A stretch of 64,000 bases of DNA from Akkermansiaceae bacterium (GTDB lineage Bacteria; Verrucomicrobiota; Verrucomicrobiia; Verrucomicrobiales; Akkermansiaceae): contig JACKPZ010000009.1 of the NCBI GenBank assembly GCA_024233135.1, forward strand, positions 1 to 64,000. Direction: 5' to 3'. Every line of letters begins with the position of its first letter. Positions within the stretch are counted from its first letter, which is position 1. Below are positions 7,819 through 15,210 of this stretch, one piece after another. The notes beneath the pieces are model-generated. The model was not told where the DNA came from and ran no database searches. It saw nothing but the letters and a program-made list of their open reading frames with translations. The position numbers and the translations under genes were made by a program.

Positions 7819-8211
7819 ATGAAATCACACAGTCATTTCTTCGCCGCGAATGCGCATCCTCTGATAGATCGGAGAACTGAGGCCTTTCACGCTTACCTCA
7901 AATCCGTTTCGCCGATTCCAGGTGACGCATGCATCGGCGTGGTGCCAATGGAGCTCTATTTGGACCAACCAAGATTATTTCTCTTCCGATTTGTGACGGG
8001 TCTGTGTCGTGCTGGATCGCAAGGATCCAGATCGAAACGGATTGCAGCCGCGGCTGCAGCAAGTGCCATGGGTGTCGCTCAACACGACGCCGCAGGTCCC
8101 GTTGGTTCGCTAATCGGCGTTCTGGCAACCATTGCCCTGACGTCTCTCATCCAAAACACACCGCGACCGGACCCGTCACAACCCAGGCACGACGACCATG
8201 AGGAACTTTGA
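7819..8211 (+). CDS. Small protein with a C-terminal membrane segment, upstream of and overlapping the RT
   Basis: The 130-residue protein starts 33 bp after the repeat protein gene and overlaps the RT start codon by 14 bp, which argues for a real, translationally coupled gene. The N-terminal half is mixed (MELYLDQPRLFLFRF near residue 45). Residues about 75-110 are Ala/Gly-rich and hydrophobic, with GPVGSLIGVLATIALTSLI as a likely single membrane helix. The C-terminus is polar (PRPDPSQPRHDDHEEL). I recognise no family. By position it could be a toxin-like or membrane effector partner of the RT, but that is inference only. Confidence 0.55.
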   Translation: MKSHSHFFAANAHPLIDRRTEAFHAYLKSVSPIPGDACIGVVPMELYLDQPRLFLFRFVTGLCRAGSQGSRSKRIAAAAAASAMGVAQHDAAGPVGSLIGVLATIALTSLIQNTPRPDPSQPRHDDHEEL

Positions 8212-10063
8212 AGACTATTTCACTCTCGATTCGATCGTCACCGAACTTTGCCGAGAAAGGCTGAAACTCGCAAAGTCGAGACACGACGCCGTTCCACTCC
8301 ATCGTATTTCCTCAGACCAACGGTCGCCGGAAAGAACGAGACCCGACCTCGCTGCGGACCTCGATGGACTCTTCCCTCGCAGACGCATGTGGAGGAAATA
8401 CCGCAAGGTCATGGAAGACCGAAAACACCAAGATGCCAAGGCGGTTAATCTGAACGCACTACGGACAGCCATACGGGTCTTGATGCGGAAGGATCCGGAT
8501 TCAGCTCAGGTGAAAAGCCTCCTCGACAGGGCCACTCAGATTCGAAACCGGGCATTGCACGACGCCAGCTTCTGCTTCGCAACGCCTTTGCTTGTTGCTG
8601 TCAAGAAGAACGAGGAGGAGCATGTCTACCGACCTATCTCCATCTATGGCACTGACGACAAGATCATCGACAGGCTCACGGCTCGCTACCTGCGTGACAG
8701 CTTCGACTTCTGTTTCTCGCCGTCATCTCTTGCCTTCCGAGGCAAGCTGGAGGGCCAGAATGCGGCTGTCACCCATCACGATGCCCTACGCCGTATCACA
8801 GGTTTTCGCGAACGGCATTCCCGCGTGTATGTGGCGGAAGCGGATCTCCGAAACTTTATGGACTCGATCAGCCATCAGGTCGTGCGAGATTCGCTTCACA
8901 AGCTGACCCTCCAAGGAAGGAGTCTGCGGCCCGACTTGAGAATCTCTACGAGAGCCATCCGAATCCTCGACGCTTACCTTTCGAGCTACAGCTTCTCTCA
9001 AGTGGTACTCGGCCAGGGCCTCGAAAGGTTAAGGAAGCGAGACCCCATCGCAAGTTTCCCATGGCCGATTGAGACCCTGCGTAGAATGCACCAATGCGAT
9101 GACCTTTCTAAAATCGGCATTCCTCAGGGCGGGGCACTTTCCTGTTTTCTAACAAATCTGGTGTTGCATGAGGCTGACGAAGCCGTCGAGCAGCTGCGGA
9201 AGCCGGGGCGGCCGGAGATCGAATACCTGCGCTACTGCGATGACATGCTCATCCTCTCATCTGATGCGGCCCTGTGTGAAGCGGCGATGACGGCCTACAT
9301 AGACGTCGTCGAACGCAAGAAGCTGCCCATGCACGAACCAGTGGAAATCTGCGTGCCCGCCACCAAAGGGAAAACCAAGTCGGCCTTTTGGGATTTGAAA
9401 TCGAAGAGACCGTATCTTTGGGCTCGCCCTGCGGACTCCGGCGTCCCCTGGATCCAGTTCGCGGGCTATCAAATACGGCACGATGGTTCGGTGAGAATCC
9501 GGAGCAAGTCCCTGAAAAAGCACCGCAAGAAGCTCACAGAGGAAGCCGACAAGCTGCTCAGCATCATCAATCCTGGGAAGAAATACAGAGACGGATTACC
9601 AGTATACGCCCCTGGGTTGAGAATGGACCGCCATCAGATCGAACATTTTTTCCGCATGAAGCTCGTTGCGCTGTCGGTCGGCCGCCGGCAATGGTGGCAG
9701 CCACTTCCTAGCTGTGGCGACGACATCAAGCCCCTGTGCTGGGCTCACGGATACAGGGGCCTCTGGCAAGTCCGATTCGATTCATCCGGTCTCAAGGAAT
9801 TGGATCGGCACCGAGATCGCCAACTGCGACGGATCCGCCACTGCCTCAGGCATCTGGACACGCCAAAAGGCAATGCGAAGGGTAAAAGCACTAAGAAGAA
9901 GAAACGCCGATTCTATGGTGCCCCATTCAGCTACCACGGCCAGTTTGTCCAATCAATGGATCAGAACCCGGTGCCTCTCCCCCGTCCATTGCCATGGATT
10001 AGACGGTTGAGAAGTGCGGTGGCGGCGACTGCGAAGCGATGGTTGAAGTGCTTCCTGGATTGA
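8198..10063 (+). CDS. Reverse transcriptase with YCDD active site, possible defence RT
   Basis: A 621-residue RNA-directed DNA polymerase. The RT motifs are in order: YRPISIYGTDDKIIDRL (residues 144-160), EADLRNFMDSISH (214-226; first catalytic Asp 216), GIPQGGALS (307-315), YCDD (346-349; catalytic Asp pair) and the FAGY segment (421-424). All three catalytic aspartates are present, but the usual YADD is YCDD. A 140-residue N-terminal extension and a 190-residue C-terminal region with a Lys/Arg stretch (KGKSTKKKKRR) flank the core. I see no HNH/maturase tail, no intron RNA ends and no template/variable repeat pair, so a group II intron or diversity-generating element is unlikely. A defence-type RT (DRT/UG or Abi group) fits best. 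It follows and overlaps the small TM protein gene. Confidence 0.85.
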   Translation: MRNFEDYFTLDSIVTELCRERLKLAKSRHDAVPLHRISSDQRSPERTRPDLAADLDGLFPRRRMWRKYRKVMEDRKHQDAKAVNLNALRTAIRVLMRKDPDSAQVKSLLDRATQIRNRALHDASFCFATPLLVAVKKNEEEHVYRPISIYGTDDKIIDRLTARYLRDSFDFCFSPSSLAFRGKLEGQNAAVTHHDALRRITGFRERHSRVYVAEADLRNFMDSISHQVVRDSLHKLTLQGRSLRPDLRISTRAIRILDAYLSSYSFSQVVLGQGLERLRKRDPIASFPWPIETLRRMHQCDDLSKIGIPQGGALSCFLTNLVLHEADEAVEQLRKPGRPEIEYLRYCDDMLILSSDAALCEAAMTAYIDVVERKKLPMHEPVEICVPATKGKTKSAFWDLKSKRPYLWARPADSGVPWIQFAGYQIRHDGSVRIRSKSLKKHRKKLTEEADKLLSIINPGKKYRDGLPVYAPGLRMDRHQIEHFFRMKLVALSVGRRQWWQPLPSCGDDIKPLCWAHGYRGLWQVRFDSSGLKELDRHRDRQLRRIRHCLRHLDTPKGNAKGKSTKKKKRRFYGAPFSYHGQFVQSMDQNPVPLPRPLPWIRRLRSAVAATAKRWLKCFLD

Positions 10064-10450
10064 TGAAAGCCTGTAGCGAATCGGGTGCTCGCATCACTCC
10101 GTCAGCACCTCCACCGCGCAAGGCTCTGTCGGCTCCCAGCACGTGGTGGTGAAGAATCCAAGCAGACCTTACCCGTTCTGCTACTACCGCATCAAATAGT
10201 CGCCACAACCTGCACCGCTACCCAGATCCGTTCAAAATCCGGCTGTCTGTAACTCCGAGGGTTCGGAAGCACTGTCGCTGTCCTGGCATCGGTCTTATGT
10301 CGCACTTGCGCGCAACTACCGCAGCATCGGCAATATGCGCAACGGAGGCCTTCCCAAACCCAAAAATGGAACACTTTGTTCCCACTTTCGTTCCCATTCG
10401 GCCCGTTTTCACGGGCCGGAATCTCCTAAGTCACTGAAAATCAGCGGAAG
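10064..10450. other. 387-bp gap between the RT gene and tRNA-Lys; possible ncRNA or island junction
   Basis: No convincing protein gene is visible; the short frames here are shadows. Two foldable segments stand out: CACCTCCAC at 10106-10114 can pair with GTGGTGGTG at 10143-10151, and a perfect 8-bp hairpin lies at 10399-10418. Several defence RTs use a noncoding RNA encoded beside the gene, so this stretch is a candidate, but nothing here proves transcription. No integrase gene is present. Confidence 0.35.
10399..10418 (-). terminator. Hairpin downstream of tRNA-Lys
   Basis: On the minus strand CGGCCCGT-GAAA-ACGGGCCG forms a perfect 8-bp stem with a GNRA tetraloop, 32 bases beyond the tRNA 3' end. 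It lacks a U-run, so it could be an RNA-stabilising or weak terminator element. Confidence 0.35.
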
Positions 10451-10523
10451 TACGAGGACTGGGACTCGAACCCAGGACCAATTGGTTAAAAGCCAACTGC
10501 TCTACCAACTGAGCTATCCTCGC
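10451..10523 (-). tRNA. tRNA-Lys (anticodon UUU)
   Basis: On the minus strand the cloverleaf reads GCGAGGA acceptor, TAGCTCAGTTGG D-arm, anticodon arm TTGGCTTTTAACCAA (loop CTTTTAA, anticodon TTT) and T-arm with GGTTCGAGTCC. The acceptor closes against TCCTCGT with one G-U pair and the discriminator base is A. CCA is not encoded. The accessory region lies immediately downstream of its 3' end. Confidence 0.95.
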
Positions 10524-10750
10524 TTTCGCTCTTCCTGCCTTGCGGCGGGGCGGGACGAATAGAGGCCCGGGAATCGGGATGCAAGCGGATAATTGGGAAA
10601 ATCGATGGATTCCGCTTGTCGCCTGTGGATGGGACGATGAGCCGCTCTCGTCACCAGATGAACCTTGCGGCTTGTGCCAGATGGCGTATTCCTTACGCTC
10701 GCTCGCTGTTTTGCACCCGCATTCCGGCAGTTCCTCCCCCCGATTTTCCC

Positions 10751-13156
10751 ATGCGTGACCTTTCCTCCGCCGCGTTCCAGCGCTTTTTCGTCGTCTGGAT
10801 GCTTTGTGTTCTTCCCACCACCGGCGTGCCGTTGGGTTTGTCTTCGGAAAACCCGCGTTACGCCGTGTTCCGGGGCGAACCGGTGCTGCTGGTGGGCTCG
10901 AGCGAGCATTATGGGGCGTTGGTGAACCTGGATTTCGACTACGAACGGTATCTGGATGAAACCCGGGCTTGCGGCCTGAACCTGGTGCGGGTTTTCACCG
11001 GGACGTATGTGGAAACGGTGGGCGCGTTCGGCATTGCGGAGAATACGCTCGCACCGGAACCCGGGCGGGCGCTCGTGCCGTGGGCACGCTCGGAGGTGCC
11101 GGGGGCGGCGGATGGAGGAAACAAGTTCGACCTGACGAAGTGGGACGCCGCATGGTTCCAGCGGCTGCGCGCGTTTGTGAAAGCGGCGGGCGAACGGGAC
11201 ATCATCGTGGAGGTCACCTTGTTCTGCCCGTTTTACAACAACGGCTTGTGGGATGCGTCGCCGATGAACGCGGCCAACCACATCAATGGTGTGGGCGCGG
11301 GAACGCGGCAGGAGGTCTTCGATCTGGCGAGTGATCTGCTGCCCTTTCAGAGCGCATTCGCGAGGCGCTGCGCGGAGGAACTCACCGGGATGGACAACGT
11401 GTTTCTCGAGGTGATGAACGAGCCCTACGTGACGGGTGTGCCGGATTCGTGGCAGGCGCGCATCGTCGATGAGCTGGTGGCCGCCATGCCGAGCCAGTGG
11501 ACGCGGTTGTTGATCGCGCAGAACGTGGCGAACGAACAGGCGGTGATCAGCGACCCGGACCCCGATGTTTCGATCCTCAATTTCCACTATGCGGAGCCGG
11601 AGGCCGTGTTGCTGAATTCCGGGCTGGGCCGTTTGATCGGAAACGATGAGACGGGCTTCGCGGGCGAGACCGAGTTTCCCTACCGCAAGGAGGCGTGGCG
11701 CTTCCTGCTGGCAGGCGGGGGTCTCGTTGACCATCTGGATTTCGCCTTTACTCCGGCGCGTGAGGACGGGCTCCACCTGCCGGCCTCGCCGGGCGGCGGC
11801 GGCCCGTCGGTGCGGCGGCAGCTCGGCATCCTCCGGTGGTTTGTCGATGAACTCCCGTTCACCGAGTGCGAACCGCTCGACGCGGTCGTGACGGCGGGAG
11901 TTCCCAGCGGCGGCGGCGTGAGCGTGTTCGGCATCGCGGGTGAAATCTACGGGCTCTATGTGTGGGGCGGCGGCTCCGACCCGCTGACGATCACCCTGCC
12001 CGCGGGAAATTACGGCGGGCGATGGATCGACACGCGCTCCGGGGCGGTGGTGGAGACGCTGCCCGCCATCCATCTGGAAGAGGAAGGCGAAACGCCGGTG
12101 ACGGTGCCGGAATACACGGACGACATCGCTCTCCTGCTGTTCGAGAACACGACCCCGCATCCGTCGGTGTTTCTGGAAGAGCCGTCCTATCAGACCATCT
12201 CGCCACAGGGTGCGCCGTTGACACTGCGCGCGTCCGTCGACAGCGCGGGAGGCCTCATCCGGAAGGTGGAGTTCTTCCGCAACGGCGAGCTCATCGGCTC
12301 GACGATGTCCGGACCATACGAACTCACCATCGTACCCGCCGAACGAGGCCCGAGGGTGTACGAGGTGCGGGTCGAGTCGCACGAGGGGGCGGTCGCGATG
12401 TCGCCGCCGGCGAAGGTGTTCGTAGCGGGACCCTACGAGGACGGAGTGAACCTAAACGGCCCGGAGACCCTGACCCCCGGACAAACCTGGAAGGCGGACA
12501 GCGACGCGGTGGCGGCCGGCATGCTGGTGACGCAGGGCACGCCGCTCGCGGAAGGCGAAGCCCTCGCGCTCTATCCAAAACCGGACGTTTCAATGCAGTC
12601 GTTGATCACGTCGCAATACCTGTGGACGCAGAGTTCGAGCGTGCCGCAGCTCTCGGTGAGCTATCCGCTGCCGGACGGCCACTATGAGGTGTTCGTGCAC
12701 ATCGTCGAGGCGGTGGCCTCGCACAGCCGCGACGTGACTGTGTATCTCGAAGGAGAGAATGTGGCGGAGGGCATCGGCGACCTCGCGCTCGGCGAGTGGG
12801 TGAACTACGGTCCCTACCGCACGGAAGTCACGGACGGGGTGCTCGATCTCGCGTTCGAGCGCACGTCGAAGGGAGTCCCGAAGGTTGCCTCGTTCTCGGT
12901 CTATCAGGCCACGGAGCCGGTGGACCCGGCGGAAGCGGAACTCAACGTGCGAGCGGACGGAAACACCGCGGTGCTCGAGTTTCCGAAGAGCGTGGAGCTC
13001 CCGGACATCGAAAGCTCCGCCACGCTCGACGGCGGCTGGGAACCGGTGGATCTTCCCCATGCGGACCATGGGGAGACCTATCAGATCGTGGTGCCGGCGG
13101 ACGAACCCCGGCGTTTCTTCCGGCTCCGGAAGGTGACCGTGACGGAAGGGCCGTAA
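10751..13156 (+). CDS. Secreted GH5-like (cellulase-fold) glycoside hydrolase with Ig-like and malectin domains
   Basis: An 801-residue exported protein. The ATG at 10751 gives a signal peptide (MRDLSSAAFQRFFVVWMLCV...). Residues about 30-370 resemble a (beta/alpha)8 barrel of the GH-A clan: VMNEPY carries the likely acid/base Glu 224 and GNDETGF near residue 300 holds a candidate nucleophile. Next come an Ig-like module (about 475-555) and a malectin-type carbohydrate-binding domain (about 560-715; GVNLNGPE... to ...ASFSVYQ). A short beta-rich tail ending FFRLRKV resembles tails seen on many secreted verrucomicrobial proteins. It probably attacks a plant or algal polysaccharide; the exact linkage cannot be read from sequence. 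The gene converges on typA with 21 bp between. Confidence 0.75.
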   Translation: MRDLSSAAFQRFFVVWMLCVLPTTGVPLGLSSENPRYAVFRGEPVLLVGSSEHYGALVNLDFDYERYLDETRACGLNLVRVFTGTYVETVGAFGIAENTLAPEPGRALVPWARSEVPGAADGGNKFDLTKWDAAWFQRLRAFVKAAGERDIIVEVTLFCPFYNNGLWDASPMNAANHINGVGAGTRQEVFDLASDLLPFQSAFARRCAEELTGMDNVFLEVMNEPYVTGVPDSWQARIVDELVAAMPSQWTRLLIAQNVANEQAVISDPDPDVSILNFHYAEPEAVLLNSGLGRLIGNDETGFAGETEFPYRKEAWRFLLAGGGLVDHLDFAFTPAREDGLHLPASPGGGGPSVRRQLGILRWFVDELPFTECEPLDAVVTAGVPSGGGVSVFGIAGEIYGLYVWGGGSDPLTITLPAGNYGGRWIDTRSGAVVETLPAIHLEEEGETPVTVPEYTDDIALLLFENTTPHPSVFLEEPSYQTISPQGAPLTLRASVDSAGGLIRKVEFFRNGELIGSTMSGPYELTIVPAERGPRVYEVRVESHEGAVAMSPPAKVFVAGPYEDGVNLNGPETLTPGQTWKADSDAVAAGMLVTQGTPLAEGEALALYPKPDVSMQSLITSQYLWTQSSSVPQLSVSYPLPDGHYEVFVHIVEAVASHSRDVTVYLEGENVAEGIGDLALGEWVNYGPYRTEVTDGVLDLAFERTSKGVPKVASFSVYQATEPVDPAEAELNVRADGNTAVLEFPKSVELPDIESSATLDGGWEPVDLPHADHGETYQIVVPADEPRRFFRLRKVTVTEGP

Positions 13157-13177
13157 AGCGCCCCGATCGCCGCGATC

Positions 13178-15016
13178 TCATCCGCGTTTGCTGCGGTCCT
13201 CGCCGCCCTTGAGGGCGCGCTTGCGGGCGTTGGCGTCGAGAATGCGCTTGCGCAGGCGGATGTTGGCGGGGGTGGCCTCGACGAGCTCGTCGGTGTCGAT
13301 GTACTCGATGGCGCGCTCGAGCGAGAACCGAAGGGCCGGGGTGAGCTTCGAGGTCTTGTCCTTGCCGGACGAGCGCATGTTGTCGAGGTGCTTCTCCTTG
13401 ACCGGGTTGACCGGGAGGTCGCCGACACGCGGGTTCTCGCCGATGAGCATGCCCTCGTAGACCGCGTCGTTGGGCCCGACGAACAGGATGCCGCGTTCTT
13501 CGAGCGCCTGCAACGAATAGGTGGTGGCGGCACCGGAGTCCATCGAGACGAGCGTGCCGGTCGACCGGTTGACGATCTCCCCGGCGAACTCGCCGTATTC
13601 CTTGAACAGGTGGCTCATGATGCCGTGACCTGAGGTGAGGTTGACGATCTCGGTTTCGAAGCCGATCAGGCCGCGGGTCGGAATGACAGCCTGGATGAAG
13701 GTGCGGCCGGACGGTTCGGTGTCCATGTGCTCCATGATGCCCTTGCGGTTGACGAGGGACTTGAGGATGCCCTGGGTGTAGTCACCGGGTGCTTCGATGT
13801 AGAGGGTTTCGAAAGGCTCGAGGAGCTGGCCGTTCTCGCCGCGACGGTAGATCACCATCGGCCGCGAAACGCAGACTTCGAAGCCCTCGCGGCGCATCTG
13901 CTCGACGAGCACCGCGATCTGCATCGAGCCGCGTGCGGAAACGCTGAAAACGCCCGCCTGGTCGGTATCCTCGACCTGGATCGAGATGTTGGTTTTCAAC
14001 TCGCGCATCAGGCGGTCGCGGATGGCGCGCGAGGTGACGTGTTTGCCCTCGCGGCCGGCGAGCGGGCCGTCGTTGATGGAAAACTGCATCTGCACCGTCG
14101 GCGGATCGATCTCGACGAATGGGAGCGGCTCGACGTCCGGCGATCCGGCGAGGGTTTCACCGATGTCGATGCCTTCGATGCCGGCGGCGACGCCGACGAT
14201 GCCGCCGGCGGCTCCGCCTTCGGAGTCATGCGTGGCGAGGCCGGAGTAGCTGAAGGTTTTCATTACCTTGGACTGCTCCTTGGTGCCGTCCTTGCGGAGC
14301 AGCCAGACGGTGTCGCCCTTTTTCACCGATCCGCCGAGCACCTTGCCGACGGCGACGCGGCCGACGTAGTCGTCCCACTCGATGTTGGAAACGAGCATCG
14401 AGAAGGGAGCCTCGGGATCCGCCTTCGGCTCGGGGATGCACTCGATGATCTTCTTGATGAGCGGCACGCAGTCCTTCCGCTCGTCGTCCGGGTGATCCAT
14501 GAAGTAGCCGTCACGGGCGGAGCCGTAGACGAACGGCGCGTTGAACTGCTCCTCGGTGGCGTCGAGGTCGAGGAAAAGCTCGAGCACCTGGTCGTGCACC
14601 TTGAGCGGATCGGCGAGCGGGCGGTCGATCTTGTTGATCACGACGATCGGGTGCAGGCCCTGCGCGAGGGCCTTGCGGAGCACGAAGCGGGTCTGCGCCT
14701 GGGGACCGCCGAAGGCATCGACGACGAGCAGCACGCCATCGACCATTTTCATCACGCGCTCGACCTCGGCGCCGAAGTCGGCGTGGCCCGGGGTGTCGAC
14801 GATGTTGATGGTGTTGCCCTCCCAGTGGATCGAGGTGTTCTTGGCCTTGATGGTGATGCCCTTTTCCTTTTCGAGGTCCATCGAGTCCATGGCTCGCTCC
14901 TGCTGGGCCTGGTTTTCGCGGTAGGTGCCGCCGGCCTTGAGGAGTTGGTCGACGAGGGTGGTTTTGCCGTGGTCGACGTGGGCGATGATGGCGAGGTTGC
15001 GGATGTTGAGCGACAT
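13178..15016 (-). CDS. typA: Translational GTPase TypA/BipA
   Basis: The 612-residue ribosome-binding GTPase is close to the family's usual size (about 605-615). The G1 motif AHVDHGKTT, the switch region EKGITIKAKNT, DTPGHADF and NKIDRP are all present, followed by an EF-Tu-like domain 2, an EF-G-like domain V (SGRTFIQAVIPTRGLIGFE) and the TypA-specific C-terminal domain. ATG at 15016 (MSLNIRNLAIIAHVDHGK) is chosen because upstream starts add an unrelated basic leader. TypA helps 50S subunit assembly and stress adaptation. It is a monocistronic gene convergent with the GH5-like gene and divergent from the beta-helix gene. Confidence 0.97.
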   Translation of the reverse strand: MSLNIRNLAIIAHVDHGKTTLVDQLLKAGGTYRENQAQQERAMDSMDLEKEKGITIKAKNTSIHWEGNTINIVDTPGHADFGAEVERVMKMVDGVLLVVDAFGGPQAQTRFVLRKALAQGLHPIVVINKIDRPLADPLKVHDQVLELFLDLDATEEQFNAPFVYGSARDGYFMDHPDDERKDCVPLIKKIIECIPEPKADPEAPFSMLVSNIEWDDYVGRVAVGKVLGGSVKKGDTVWLLRKDGTKEQSKVMKTFSYSGLATHDSEGGAAGGIVGVAAGIEGIDIGETLAGSPDVEPLPFVEIDPPTVQMQFSINDGPLAGREGKHVTSRAIRDRLMRELKTNISIQVEDTDQAGVFSVSARGSMQIAVLVEQMRREGFEVCVSRPMVIYRRGENGQLLEPFETLYIEAPGDYTQGILKSLVNRKGIMEHMDTEPSGRTFIQAVIPTRGLIGFETEIVNLTSGHGIMSHLFKEYGEFAGEIVNRSTGTLVSMDSGAATTYSLQALEERGILFVGPNDAVYEGMLIGENPRVGDLPVNPVKEKHLDNMRSSGKDKTSKLTPALRFSLERAIEYIDTDELVEATPANIRLRKRILDANARKRALKGGEDRSKRG

Positions 15017-15210
15017 GGAAACGGGATCTCTGGGATTGGGCCGGCGCGGCGACGGCGCGGGGCTATGCACGCTTTTCCCGGCACTGGCAAGGAGCGAATC
15101 GGGGCGATCTCGCCGGAAACACACCGGATGGGCGGAATTTCGGCCCGGAATGGCAAGATCCCGACCTCTCCAGCGTATGCTCCGGGGTCTTTTTGTTTCC
15201 GCCTTCGCAC

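Noticed and set aside
8198..10063. RT as a group II intron or diversity-generating retroelement
   Set aside because: There is no HNH/maturase tail, no intron domain V-like RNA ending, and no template/variable repeat pair or accessory Avd gene nearby.
1..10450. att direct repeat of the tRNA-Lys 3' end within the island
   Set aside because: I looked for a second copy of the tRNA 3' segment and found none; the second site could be left of the window.
10335..10562. 75-residue frame containing GTRTQDQLVKSQLLYQLSYP
   Set aside because: This is the translated complement of tRNA-Lys, a well-known false gene.
10514..12382. 622-residue minus-strand frame
   Set aside because: Antisense to the GH5-like gene and starts in tRNA flank; His/Arg-rich shadow.
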